Shown piece by piece: positions 45,801 to 54,954 of a stretch of 64,000 nt of DNA. Below the pieces are notes generated by a model. It made no database searches and was not told the origin of the DNA. It was given only the letters and a program-made list of their open reading frames with translations. Both the position numbers and the translations under genes were made by a program. The first letter of the stretch is position 1, and every line of letters starts with the position of its first letter. This stretch comes from Anaerobaca lacustris (GTDB taxonomy: Bacteria; Planctomycetota; Phycisphaerae; Sedimentisphaerales; Anaerobacaceae): positions 232,202 to 296,201 of the forward strand of contig NZ_JASCXX010000003.1 of NCBI RefSeq assembly GCF_030012215.1. Reading direction: 5' to 3'.

Positions 45801-46427
45801 GAGCGGCTCGGCAACGTCAACCTCGACGCCATCGAGGAGCAGACGACGCTCGATGAACGCCATACGTTCCTGGCCAACCAGGTGCAGGACCTCAACGAGA
45901 GCAAGACCCAGTTGCAGCAGTTGATCAACCGGCTCAACAAGCAGAGCCGCGAGAAATTCGTCGAGACCTTCGAACAGATTCGCGCGAACTTTCAACAGAT
46001 CTTCCGCAAACTCTTCGGCGGCGGCAAGGCGGACATCGTCCTGGAGGATGCCGATGACGTGCTTGAGGCCGGTATCGAGGTCATCGCCAAGCCGCCGGGC
46101 AAGGAGACGCGCAGCATCTCGCTGCTCAGCGGCGGCGAGAAATCCATGACGGCGCTGGCGCTGTTGTTCTCGGTGTTCCGCAGCAAGCCGTCCCCGTTCT
46201 GTTTCCTGGACGAGGTCGATGCGGCGCTCGACGAAGCCAACACGGAGCGATTCACGATGCTGCTGCGCGAGTTCCAGAAGGAAAGCCAGTTCATCATCAT
46301 CACGCACACCAAGCGGACGATGAGCATCGCCGATGTGCTGTTCGGCGTCACGATGCAGATGCAGGGCGTCAGCAAGAAGATCAGCGTGCGCTTCGACGAC
46401 TACGCCGAAGAGCCCGCCGCCGCATAG
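42846..46427 (+). CDS. smc: Chromosome segregation protein SMC
   Basis: The 1193-residue protein has the full SMC layout: an N-terminal ATPase half with Walker A (GPNGCGKSN), a long coiled coil, a hinge domain at about 515-660 (YIDGILADKIKTDVEYAVAV), a second coiled coil, and a C-terminal half with LLSGGEKSMTALALLF and Walker B (CFLDEVDAALDEAN). It organises and compacts the chromosome, with ScpA and ScpB as partners; these are not in the window. The start at 42846 gives the standard N-terminus (MRLEKIILDGFKSFAD). It begins 100 nt after the FlgI-like gene and converges with the sigma-54 activator gene. Confidence 0.98.
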   Translation: MRLEKIILDGFKSFADRTEFHFDAAITGIVGPNGCGKSNVVDAVKWVLGEQKLKSLRSDQMADVIFSGSGSRKAAGSAEVALVIANPGGASGRLPIDTEQVQVSRRIYRSGESEYRINNKVCRLKDIRELFMDTGVGNRGYSIIEQGQIEQLVGASKSDRRIVFEEAAGISKYKAHKKEALRKLERTEQNLLRLADILEEVAKRLRSVKLQAGKARNYLEYTSRLKELQVNYSLVEYGRNKEQLDERQRALHEAGERFSAVAAEEAGAEAEMSRLGNAVIETEHRLSETGNSLVAIQSKIDQKLQRIDFLRSRIEELGRRKATAGSEIERLAGQADAVGRDLARHRQELAGCDGTVQQRTEAIREIQAITEEGDAQLASLEAELDDEKSGIIDIVRRTAQLHNEIQSLSSYRDSLSNQRNRLAGRARIAQTELERLLTDKAQHNARLADIARVLVDLEENLESKRQTIEEAQTRIVEEGKRLAGNKEARSALSSELAVLADMERRHEGLGQAVKSVLQGQADEGRKLDYIDGILADKIKTDVEYAVAVEAALEGLTDVLLIKNTAKLFEDAEMVSSLAGRVHFCCLDRLEPFVDAVDVSGQPGVRGRLVEFVSCEGRYAPLTWKLLGRTILVESLEVANGLAGSLPAGYSFVTLAGECLSADGLLRLGPLGKASGLISRRSRIDQLEETIDHINAEIAQLESEIQRNTQTKAHLEKLCKDLRTAIYEANTEKMQVNSKLALFEQDIKRLTDEQPLIAGELETLEEEIAQSVQKEYDSKQRLTELEAVNNQRAAHIRELEAMYDELREQQQSRVRELTELKVQLGQVIEQQKGLKQIIESLENQIETNRRTFAAAERDVQLCTEQTDEAQRDILECESHVSEFFVEKETQQRDNRQLQEELETLGTEQKRKEEFLRNARMQKEEVERVIGEIRVQLGQLEVRQQDLVERVREELQIELADAYAERTTDDVNWEQVKGEINELRGKIERLGNVNLDAIEEQTTLDERHTFLANQVQDLNESKTQLQQLINRLNKQSREKFVETFEQIRANFQQIFRKLFGGGKADIVLEDADDVLEAGIEVIAKPPGKETRSISLLSGGEKSMTALALLFSVFRSKPSPFCFLDEVDAALDEANTERFTMLLREFQKESQFIIITHTKRTMSIADVLFGVTMQMQGVSKKISVRFDDYAEEPAAA

Positions 46428-46444
46428 GCCACGGCTCCGAGCGA

Positions 46445-47980
<1,536 letters not shown>

Positions 47981-48008
47981 TTCGTTGGTCCCCTGCAGAA
48001 ATCGGTCC

Positions 48009-48047
48009 ACAAAATTGTGGCCCCAGGGCCGGATGTTACAATTTTGT
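48009..48047. promoter_or_regulatory. 10-bp inverted repeat upstream of the sigma-54 activator gene (candidate operator)
   Basis: ACAAAATTGT (48009-48018) and ACAATTTTGT (48038-48047) are exact reverse complements separated by 19 nt, in an otherwise GC-rich divergent region of 318 nt. It could be a binding site for the adjacent regulator or another repressor. No convincing -24/-12 promoter was found in the region. Confidence 0.5.
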
Positions 48048-48298
48048 CCTTCACGACGCAAGGGCAAATCCCCTTCGTTCCGAGAATGGTTACGCCATTT
48101 CGCCTTGCTGCCATATGGCCTTCTCGTTCAGTTGCGGGCCCGTTGTGCCGATAGTCCATTGAGTGTCTCGGATGGGCGGCCTGCGATATCGATCCGTCCG
48201 AGAACAAAGGGCCCAAGGGGCTGTCGAGCGAGGTCAACGGCGATGTCATAGATGGACGGATGCCATGACGACGCTCGTGCTGACAAGAGAGAGATCGT

Positions 48299-49489
48299 AT
48301 GGAAAGTGAACGGGCACCCGTATTACCCACAGCGTACACGAATGGGGGATTCCTCGTCTTCGGCGCCCCTGCCATAGAAGAACCGGAGATCGAGGAGGTC
48401 GTTGCGAGCCTGCGCAGCGGCTGGCTGGGGACGGGGCCCAAGGTGGCGCAGTTTGAAGAGGACTTCAAACGCTACAAAGGCTCGCGGTACGCCATCGCGG
48501 TCAACTCCTGTACGGCCGCGCTGCACCTGAGCATGCTGGCGACGGGACTTCAGCCGGGCGACGAGGTCATTACCACTCCTCTGACGTTCTGCGCCACCGT
48601 CAACGCGATCATCCATGCCGGTCTGAAGCCGGTCCTGGCGGACATCGATGCGGCCACGATGAATATTGATCCACAGGAGATTGTCAGGAGAATCACCGAG
48701 AGAACGAGAGCCGTTGTGCCCGTTCATTTTGCCGGGCGGCCCTGCGATATGGACGCTATCATGAGCATTGCTCGCGGCCACGGTCTGAAGGTGGTTGAGG
48801 ATTGCGCCCACGCTATCGAGACGGAATACCGAGGACAGGCGGCCGGCACCTTTGGTGATTTTGGATGCTTCAGTTTCTATTCGACCAAGAATATCGTCAC
48901 GGGCGAAGGCGGCATGGTGGTCACGAACGACGAGCGAGGCGCCGCTCGGATCAAGATGTTGGCCCTGCACGGGATGACGCACGATGCCTGGCGACGATTC
49001 GGGGACAAAGGCTACAAGCACTATCACGTCGTTGAGTGTGGCTTCAAGTACAATATGATGGACCTCCAGGCGGCCATCGGCATCCATCAGTTGCGCAGGG
49101 TCGAGCCCTATGCCCTGCGCCGCCGGGCCATTTGGGATCGCTACACCGAGGCGTTTTCGGACCTGCCGTTGACTCTTCCGGCGCCGATCGACCCCCAAAC
49201 CCGCCATGCGCACCATCTGTACACGGTGCTGGTGGATGAACGCCGCTGCGGCATCAGCCGGGATGCTTTTTTGCAGGCGATGACCGTCAGACGCATCGGG
49301 CTTGGGGTGCACTATGTGAGTCTGCCTGACCATCCATTCTATCAGCAGAGTTTTGGCTGGCGGCCGGAACACTATCCACAGGCGATGCGGATCGGCAGAC
49401 AGACAGTGAGTCTGCCCCTCTCCGCCAGGCTCAGCGATGATGATGTCGAGAGAGTCGTTCGTGCGGTCAGGGAGGTGCTTGGTGTGTAG
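48299..49489 (+). CDS. DegT/DnrJ/EryC1/StrS family PLP-dependent sugar aminotransferase
   Basis: The 396-residue protein transfers an amino group from glutamate to a keto group of a nucleotide sugar, by family. The PLP lysine is Lys197 in CFSFYSTKNIVTGEGG. Other signatures are SCTAALHLSMLATGL and VVEDCAHAIETEY (Asp binding the pyridine nitrogen). It makes amino sugars for polysaccharide, O-antigen or glycoprotein. It is the first gene of a three-gene cluster with an acyltransferase and a glycosyltransferase, which suggests the amino sugar is acetylated and then built into a glycan. Confidence 0.93.
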   Translation: MESERAPVLPTAYTNGGFLVFGAPAIEEPEIEEVVASLRSGWLGTGPKVAQFEEDFKRYKGSRYAIAVNSCTAALHLSMLATGLQPGDEVITTPLTFCATVNAIIHAGLKPVLADIDAATMNIDPQEIVRRITERTRAVVPVHFAGRPCDMDAIMSIARGHGLKVVEDCAHAIETEYRGQAAGTFGDFGCFSFYSTKNIVTGEGGMVVTNDERGAARIKMLALHGMTHDAWRRFGDKGYKHYHVVECGFKYNMMDLQAAIGIHQLRRVEPYALRRRAIWDRYTEAFSDLPLTLPAPIDPQTRHAHHLYTVLVDERRCGISRDAFLQAMTVRRIGLGVHYVSLPDHPFYQQSFGWRPEHYPQAMRIGRQTVSLPLSARLSDDDVERVVRAVREVLGV

Positions 49490-50147
49490 AGTGATGCACT
49501 GGTTGACCTATCGAGCTGCATTGCTGTGCCTTGTGGCATACTACCACATCGCGGGTCCTCCTCGAATCCTCCGGTTCAGTCCACCGTTGAACAGGGCCAT
49601 TCTCAAGGCGTTCGGTGCTGAGATTGGAGACAGCGGGGTACGGGTGCTTGCTCCCATCGTTCTGCACGCGTCCGAAAGAGGCTACGCCAATCTGACGATC
49701 GCCGATGGCTGCATCCTTGTCGGGAACGTCTTTCTGGACTTGTCGGCTCGTATCATACTCGAAGAGGGGGTCAGCCTCGCGCCCGACACTACCATTATGA
49801 CGCACAACAACTACAACTACAATGACTTCCTCGACAAACGACTGGCCCATACCTGTGGCGAGAAAGATGTGCGGATCAAACGAGGTGCAGGTATCAAGGC
49901 CAACACCTTGGTGGCTATGGGGGTCACCATTGGGTACGACGCCGTTGTAGCAGGCGGCGCCGTGGTTCTGCGCGACGTTCCCGACCGCACCCTGGTGGCG
50001 GGCGTGCCGGCTCGGCCGGTGGTCGGCTTGTCGCATGGTCGCCCACGCACTTCTTCAGAAGACGAGACCACAGAGGGTCATTCGACGATGCCTGAGCCGG
50101 TCTCCAAGAATCACCTCTCCCCCTCTCGCAGAAACGAGCCACGATAG
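49482..50147 (+). CDS. Left-handed beta-helix (hexapeptide-repeat) acyltransferase
   Basis: The roughly 221-residue protein has an N-terminal hydrophobic segment (LLCLVAYYHI), then hexapeptide repeats of the LbH type (IADGCILVGNVFLDLSARI, ARIILEEGVSLAP, GAGIKANTLVAMGVTIG, DAVVAGGAVVLRDV). These proteins transfer acetyl or related groups to sugars. A GTG start at 49482 is favoured by GGAGG 6 nt upstream, which gives an 8-nt overlap with the preceding gene; an ATG at 49494 is the alternative. The C-terminal 40 residues are polar and may be disordered. Its role is probably O- or N-acetylation of a cell-surface glycan. Confidence 0.85.
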   Translation: MCRVMHWLTYRAALLCLVAYYHIAGPPRILRFSPPLNRAILKAFGAEIGDSGVRVLAPIVLHASERGYANLTIADGCILVGNVFLDLSARIILEEGVSLAPDTTIMTHNNYNYNDFLDKRLAHTCGEKDVRIKRGAGIKANTLVAMGVTIGYDAVVAGGAVVLRDVPDRTLVAGVPARPVVGLSHGRPRTSSEDETTEGHSTMPEPVSKNHLSPSRRNEPR

Positions 50148-50168
50148 TCGAGTCGCCAAGGGTCGATC

Positions 50169-51341
50169 ATGCAGAAGCAAGTGGTCATTCACAACGTCAT
50201 GACCTGGGTCCATCTGACCGAGAACTGGCTCTACACCCAGGCGAAATACCTTCCCGACGAGGTGGAGAGCCACATCGTCTGCAAATCCACGGCGAACCTC
50301 AATGTCTTTGGGATGCGGCATATCCATTCCTGGAGCGATCTGCCCCTGTGTCGGCGAGTTCTGAGTGTGTTTCGGGGGCTGCCGGTGCTGAGGACGCACC
50401 TCCGTCAGCAGGGGGCACACCTGCTGGAGATCGCCAGACGGTACGACGCCTCGGTGGTCCACTCGCATTTCGGCTATGTCGGGTGGCGCTACATGGATGC
50501 TGTGCGTCGGGCAGGTCTCGGGCACGTCGTGACCTTCTATGGCGTCGATGTGAGTCGCTTGCCCCAGGAAGACCCAAGATGGAAGACGCGATATCACCAG
50601 TTGTTCCGGAAGGCAGATCGTGTGCTGTGTGAGGGCCCGCACATGGCCGGGCTGATCACACAACTCGGCTGTCCGGAGCAGAAGGTCGAAGTGCACCATC
50701 TCGGGATTCGAATCGACACGATTCCCTTCCGACCTCGTCGTCGCGATCCGGCCGAGCCGCTTCGTGTGCTCATCGCGGCCTCGTTCCGAGAGAAGAAGGG
50801 GATTCCTGACGCCTTGGGGGCCTTGGGGCGGATCCGGGACGCCGTTCCGCTGGAAGTGACGATCATCGGAGACAGTGGATCGAGTGAGGAGGGCCGTCGA
50901 GAAAAGGGCCGGATCATGGCCGCCATCGAGAAGCATCGTCTTGGCTCGACGGTTCGACTCCTCGGGTTTCAGCCTCACAGCACACTGCTCGAAGAGGCAT
51001 ACCGCCATCACGTCTATCTCTGCCCCAGCTTCACAACCTCCAACGGCGACTGTGAGGGCGGGGCGCCGATCGGCATGATTGAAATGGCTGGTTCGGGCAT
51101 GCCGGTGGTCAGCACGAGGCATTGTGATATTCCGGAGGTCTTCGGACCTGACGGCGGCAGTCTGCTGGCGGACGAGCGGGACACGGACGGGCTCGCGAGA
51201 CGCCTCTTGTGGTTGGCGGAGAACCCTGAGGCTTGGGATCAGATCATCAGGGCCGCCAGAGACCGTGTCGAGTGGCAATACGACGCGGCCAAGCAGGGTG
51301 TTCGGCTCGCGGGAATCTACCGCGACGTCGCGCAACGTTAG
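50169..51341 (+). CDS. Family 4 glycosyltransferase (GT-B fold)
   Basis: The 390-residue protein has two Rossmann-like halves. The first contains ASVVHSHFGYVGW, and the second contains LRVLIAASFREKKGIPDAL and the nucleotide-sugar binding segment CEGGAPIGMIEMAGSGMPVV with the E-x7-E pattern of GT4 retaining enzymes. It transfers a sugar from a nucleotide donor to a lipid- or saccharide-linked acceptor. It is the last gene of the cluster that starts with the aminotransferase, 21 nt after the acyltransferase. No flippase or polymerase gene is nearby, so the cluster looks like a small modification module. Confidence 0.92.
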   Translation: MQKQVVIHNVMTWVHLTENWLYTQAKYLPDEVESHIVCKSTANLNVFGMRHIHSWSDLPLCRRVLSVFRGLPVLRTHLRQQGAHLLEIARRYDASVVHSHFGYVGWRYMDAVRRAGLGHVVTFYGVDVSRLPQEDPRWKTRYHQLFRKADRVLCEGPHMAGLITQLGCPEQKVEVHHLGIRIDTIPFRPRRRDPAEPLRVLIAASFREKKGIPDALGALGRIRDAVPLEVTIIGDSGSSEEGRREKGRIMAAIEKHRLGSTVRLLGFQPHSTLLEEAYRHHVYLCPSFTTSNGDCEGGAPIGMIEMAGSGMPVVSTRHCDIPEVFGPDGGSLLADERDTDGLARRLLWLAENPEAWDQIIRAARDRVEWQYDAAKQGVRLAGIYRDVAQR

Positions 51342-51468
51342 GCTGCCTGCTATCTGGCTCCGATGAGACACACCCGGTCCGAGCCCGGCCTCTGGCGGGC
51401 TTGAGGGGGATTGTTCTTGCCCTCCTTGGAGCGATGGTCCGGCAGCGCGGATTTTGGCGAAATCCGCC

Positions 51469-51497
51469 TTGACAGGGCAGTAGCCGGCTACTATACT
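51469..51497 (+). promoter_or_regulatory. Strong sigma-70 promoter of tRNA-Met
   Basis: TTGACA (six of six) and TATACT (five of six) are separated by exactly 17 nt. It lies 19 nt upstream of the mature tRNA 5' end, as expected for a stable RNA promoter. Confidence 0.85.
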
Positions 51498-51516
51498 GAC
51501 CCAACTTGGCCGAAAC

Positions 51517-51590
51517 GGCGGCGTAGCTCAGTTGGTTAGAGCGTGGGATTCATAAGCCTAAGGTCGGTGGTTCGAGTCCACCCGCCGCTA
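51517..51590 (+). tRNA. tRNA-Met (CAT anticodon)
   Basis: The 74-nt gene folds into a cloverleaf: acceptor GGCGGCG with CGCCGCT, a D-arm of elongator type (GCTCAGTTGGTTAGAGC), anticodon loop TTCATAA, and T-arm GGTTCGAGTCC. CCA is not encoded. It resembles elongator tRNA-Met; a lysidine-modified tRNA-Ile2 with the same anticodon cannot be excluded. The 31-39 pair of the anticodon stem is a mismatch. Confidence 0.93.
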
Positions 51591-51603
51591 TTGGAGTTCT
51601 TTC

Positions 51604-51622
51604 CGCCCAACGGGCGTTTTTT
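51604..51622 (+). terminator. Intrinsic terminator after tRNA-Met
   Basis: CGCCC and GGGCG form a 5-bp stem with a 3-nt loop, followed by six T residues. It lies 14 nt after tRNA-Met and 31 nt before tRNA-Glu, so the second tRNA needs read-through or its own promoter. Confidence 0.7.
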
Positions 51623-51653
51623 GACGAGTATTGCACGACGGCGTGTCTTTCGT

Positions 51654-51726
51654 GCCCCCTTCGTCTAGTGGCCTAGGATATCAGGTTCTCATCCTGGAGA
51701 CAGGGGTTCGACTCCCCTAGGGGGTA
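51654..51726 (+). tRNA. tRNA-Glu (CTC anticodon)
   Basis: The 73-nt gene has acceptor GCCCCCT with AGGGGGT, the D-arm start TCGTCTAGTGG typical of tRNA-Glu, the anticodon loop TTCTCAT (CTC, reading GAG) and T-arm GGTTCGACTCC. CCA is not encoded. It could also prime tetrapyrrole synthesis as substrate of HemA, although the usual C5-pathway tRNA has the TTC anticodon. Confidence 0.94.
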
Positions 51727-51763
51727 CTTTTTCGTTTTCTATTGATGATTGACCTTCCCGCTC

Positions 51764-52270
51764 ATGATCCACCCCAACGGCGAGCCTGTGGTAGATTCTT
51801 CTGATGAGCAGTACATGCGCAGGGCGATCGATGCGGCGATGATCGCTGAGGAGAACGGGGACGTGCCCATCGGGGCGGTCATCGTCTACCGGAATCAGGT
51901 GATCGGGCGGGCCTGGAACCAGCGAGAGCAGCTCAACGATCCGACCGCGCACGCGGAGATCATCGCGCTGACCCAGGCGGCCAGCTCCATCGGAAGCTGG
52001 CGGCTGCACGGCTGCACGATCTACGTTACGCTTGAGCCGTGCCCGATGTGCGCCGGGGCGCTGGTGCTCGGCCGGCTTGACCGCCTCGTCTACGGCTGCC
52101 CCGATCCCAAAACGGGCGCCTGCGGAAGCCTCTATGACATCGTCCGCGACGAGCGCCTCAATCACCGCCTCGAAGTCACCTCCGGCGTCCTGGCCGACGA
52201 GTGCGCCGCCCTGCTTCAGGCCTTCTTCCGGCAACGCCGCAACAACGGTGGTGGTTCCGCCGTTTCCTGA
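51764..52270 (+). CDS. tadA: tRNA-specific adenosine deaminase
   Basis: TadA converts A34 of tRNA-Arg to inosine. The 168-residue protein has the zinc deaminase motifs TAHAEI (zinc ligand His63, catalytic Glu65) and LEPCPMC (Cys93, Cys96). FRQRR near the C-terminus is typical. The start is uncertain because no clear ribosome-binding site is visible; the ATG at 51764 was preferred to a TTG at 51749. The gene follows the two tRNA genes on the same strand, a fitting neighbourhood for a tRNA-modifying enzyme. Confidence 0.93.
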   Translation: MIHPNGEPVVDSSDEQYMRRAIDAAMIAEENGDVPIGAVIVYRNQVIGRAWNQREQLNDPTAHAEIIALTQAASSIGSWRLHGCTIYVTLEPCPMCAGALVLGRLDRLVYGCPDPKTGACGSLYDIVRDERLNHRLEVTSGVLADECAALLQAFFRQRRNNGGGSAVS

Positions 52271-52421
52271 AGACCCGCTTGCGGCCCCCGCGGGGATATC
52301 CCCCATCTCTTTAGAGGATTCTCCGGACAGAGGAGAGCAAACTCGCGTTCCGCCGCTTCGTATGGATACAGACGGGCACTTTGCGTGCCGGACACCCGAA
52401 AAGCTCTGTGTGAGACGCCGC

Positions 52422-53552
52422 ATGTTTGGAAAGAAGATCCATCTGTTCACGCTCTTCGGATTTGACGTTGGCGTCGATTTGACGTGGATTCTGCTGGCGC
52501 TGCTGGTGGTCTGGTCGTTGGCGACGGGGTTGTTTCCGCACTACTTCCCCGGTATGCCGTCATCGATCTACTGGTGGATGGGTGTCGGAGGCGCGCTGGG
52601 GTTGTTCGTCTCGATCGTGTTCCACGAGTTCTGCCATTCGCTCGTGGCGCGGCGATTCGGGTTGCCGATGAAGGGGATCACGCTGTTCATTTTCGGGGGC
52701 GTCGCGGAGATGTCCGAAGAGCCTCCCAGTGCCAAATCGGAGTTTCTCATGGCCATCGCCGGGCCGATTTCGAGCATTGTATTGGGGGGGGTCCTATACG
52801 GCGCCGGCCAATTGGGCCGCTACGCCGGAGGGCCGGAGGCGGTCAACGCGGTGCTTCTGTACCTGGCGTTTCTCAATGCCATCCTCGCAGGTTTCAACAT
52901 GATCCCCGCGTTTCCTCTGGACGGCGGCCGGGTCCTGCGTTCGATTCTCTGGAAGGTCCGGGGCGATCTGCGCTGGGCCACGCACATCGCATCGGTTCTC
53001 GGCTCGGCGTTTGGGACGGCCCTGATCGTTCTGGGTGTCGTCGTCTTCTTCAGCGGTAGTCTGGTTGGAGGGATCTGGTACTTCCTCATCGGCTGGTTCA
53101 TCCGGAACGCCTCCCGGATGTCCTACAAGCAGGTCCTGATCCGTAACGCACTCGGCGGCGAGGAGATCGGACGGTTCATGCAGCGAGAGCCTGTCACGGT
53201 GTCGCCGACTCTCTCTATCGATGAACTGGTGAACGACTATTTCTATCGCTTTCATCACCGGATGTTCCCCGTGACCAACGGCGAGGGGCTTGTCGGGTGC
53301 GTGACAGCAAAGCAGGTCCGGGAACTGCCCCGAGAGCAATGGAGCCGACACAACGTCGGCGAGCTGACGGTTCCATGCTCGAAGGACAACACGATCTCGG
53401 CGGATGCCGATGCGGTGGAGGCGTTGTCTATGATGAACCGGACCGGCAACAGCCGCCTGCTGGTCGTTGATGAAAACCACCTGGTGGGCATCGTAACGCT
53501 TAAGGATATGCTCAGGTTTCTCTCTCTCAAGATCGACCTTGAAGAGGGATGA
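52422..53552 (+). CDS. Site-2 protease family (M50) membrane metalloprotease with CBS domains
   Basis: The 376-residue protein has about six membrane segments. The zinc site is HEFCH (His68, Glu69, His72), and the third ligand is in NMIPAFPLDGGR (Asp167). The soluble C-terminal region (about 245-370) contains two CBS motifs (for example IGRFMQREPVTVSPTLSIDE and VDENHLVGIVTLKDML), which usually bind adenosine nucleotides. Such enzymes cut transmembrane substrates such as anti-sigma factors. The start at 52422 gives the natural membrane N-terminus (MFGKKIHLFTLFGFDV), with only a weak ribosome-binding site. The 150 nt after tadA hold no gene. Confidence 0.9.
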   Translation: MFGKKIHLFTLFGFDVGVDLTWILLALLVVWSLATGLFPHYFPGMPSSIYWWMGVGGALGLFVSIVFHEFCHSLVARRFGLPMKGITLFIFGGVAEMSEEPPSAKSEFLMAIAGPISSIVLGGVLYGAGQLGRYAGGPEAVNAVLLYLAFLNAILAGFNMIPAFPLDGGRVLRSILWKVRGDLRWATHIASVLGSAFGTALIVLGVVVFFSGSLVGGIWYFLIGWFIRNASRMSYKQVLIRNALGGEEIGRFMQREPVTVSPTLSIDELVNDYFYRFHHRMFPVTNGEGLVGCVTAKQVRELPREQWSRHNVGELTVPCSKDNTISADADAVEALSMMNRTGNSRLLVVDENHLVGIVTLKDMLRFLSLKIDLEEG

Positions 53553-53585
53553 GGTGTAACCGGAACAGTATTTGGAGGTCTTCCC

Positions 53586-53804
53586 ATGAATGCAGAAACG
53601 ACGTGTTTGCGTTGTGGCGGCGCCAATCTGGAGTCGGGAGCGATTCGTTCGACGGGAGCAATGCACTTCCGGCCCCAGGGCGCGAAGTTCCTGAAACTGA
53701 AGACCGCCGATGTGAACGTGGAGGCACGACTGTGTCTGGACTGCGGAACGATCTCTCTGGGCTGCGATGTCCAGAAGGTCAAGTCGCTGATCGGGAAGGA
53801 ATAG
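53586..53804 (+). CDS. Small zinc-ribbon protein of unknown function
   Basis: The 72-residue protein has two CxxC pairs (TCLRCGG and LCLDCG) about 40 residues apart, a layout typical of zinc ribbons. The middle contains FRPQGAKFLKLKTADV, which resembles a common nucleic-acid-related zinc-ribbon domain of unknown function. It lies between the M50 protease (33 nt) and lactate dehydrogenase (43 nt) on the same strand. The role is not known. Confidence 0.8.
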   Translation: MNAETTCLRCGGANLESGAIRSTGAMHFRPQGAKFLKLKTADVNVEARLCLDCGTISLGCDVQKVKSLIGKE

Positions 53805-53847
53805 CGTGCGGCCGGTGCTCTGACGCAGTGGTGAAAGGACGGGCTTC

Positions 53848-54795
53848 ATGGTGAAGACGCATCGCAAAGTGGTTGTCATTGGAGCCGGATCGGTCGGGAC
53901 GACGTACATCTACGCTCTGCTGCAGACGGGGCTGGCCAGCGAGATCGCTTTGATCGACCTCGACGCCAAACGGGTCGAAGGCGAGATCATGGACCTGTCG
54001 CACGGGTTGCCGTTCATTCCGCCGGTTTCCGTCAAGGCGGGCACGTACGACGACTGCGCCGATGCCCACCTGATCGTCGTCACCGCCGGGGCCAAGCAGA
54101 CGCCGGGGCAGTCGCGCATCGAGCTGATCCAGAAGAACGCCCAGATCGTTCAGTCGATCTGCGCGCAGATTCGCAGTTCCGGCTCGACTGCCGTGGTGCT
54201 CATGGTGACCAATCCGGTCGATACACTTACCCAGGTTGCCCAGAGACATCTGGAACTGCCGCGCGGCAGCGTCATCGGATCGGGCACCGTGCTGGACAGC
54301 GCCCGGTTCAAGTACATGCTGAGCCGACACTGCGGGATCGACGCCAGAAACGTACACGCCTACATCCTCGGCGAGCACGGCGACAGCGAGGTGCCCGCCT
54401 GGAGCATGACACATATCGCGGGCATTCCGATCCGCGAATACTGCGAAATCTGCAAGGTCTGCGACTACCCCAGACATCACGAGCAGATCGCCCGCGAAGT
54501 CCGTGATTCCGCGTACCACATCATCGACTACAAGGGCTCGACGTTCTACGGGATCGGGCTTTCGCTGCTGCGGATCTCCGGCGCCATCCTCCGCGACGAG
54601 CACAGCGTATTGACCGTATCGACCCTGCTGGAGGGAGAATACGGCCTGAAGGACATCTGCCTGAGCATCCCTTGCATCGTGGGGGAAAACGGCGTCGAGC
54701 GGATCATCGCCGCCCGCCTGCCGGCGGCTGAGCAAGAGGGCCTGGAGCGGTCGGCCGAGATCCTGCGCGGCGTTCTTCAAAGCGTGTCGGTATAG
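53848..54795 (+). CDS. ldh: L-lactate dehydrogenase
   Basis: The 315-residue protein interconverts pyruvate and lactate with NAD(H). It has the nucleotide motif VIGAGSVGTTY, the substrate loop AGAKQTPGQSR, where glutamine (Gln84) rather than arginine favours lactate over malate, and the catalytic histidine in LGEHGDSEVPAWS (His177). TNPVDTLTQV is the expected cofactor segment. It suggests a fermentative lifestyle, in agreement with the anaerobic ribonucleotide reductase. A strong terminator follows it. Confidence 0.95.
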   Translation: MVKTHRKVVVIGAGSVGTTYIYALLQTGLASEIALIDLDAKRVEGEIMDLSHGLPFIPPVSVKAGTYDDCADAHLIVVTAGAKQTPGQSRIELIQKNAQIVQSICAQIRSSGSTAVVLMVTNPVDTLTQVAQRHLELPRGSVIGSGTVLDSARFKYMLSRHCGIDARNVHAYILGEHGDSEVPAWSMTHIAGIPIREYCEICKVCDYPRHHEQIAREVRDSAYHIIDYKGSTFYGIGLSLLRISGAILRDEHSVLTVSTLLEGEYGLKDICLSIPCIVGENGVERIIAARLPAAEQEGLERSAEILRGVLQSVSV

Positions 54796-54831
54796 ACAGC
54801 CAACCCGCGGTTTGCCGCGGTTCTCGATAAT

Positions 54832-54860
54832 GCCCCCGGCTTCTTCAACCGGGGGCTTTT
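54832..54860 (+). terminator. Intrinsic terminator after ldh
   Basis: GCCCCCGG and CCGGGGGC form a perfect 8-bp stem with a 9-nt loop, followed by TTTT. It lies 37 nt after the ldh stop codon. Confidence 0.85.
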
Positions 54861-54954
54861 GCATTGGCAGACCGGATCCGCTATTCTACGGTGGTCTTCT
54901 GACGCAGGTCGCTGTTGAAATGGTGCTGTGGCTTGGGATGTGCAAGGAATACCC

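Noticed and set aside
47981..48298. Sigma-54 (-24/-12) promoter between the activator and the aminotransferase
   Set aside because: No GG-N10-GC arrangement with a good surrounding match was found on either strand.
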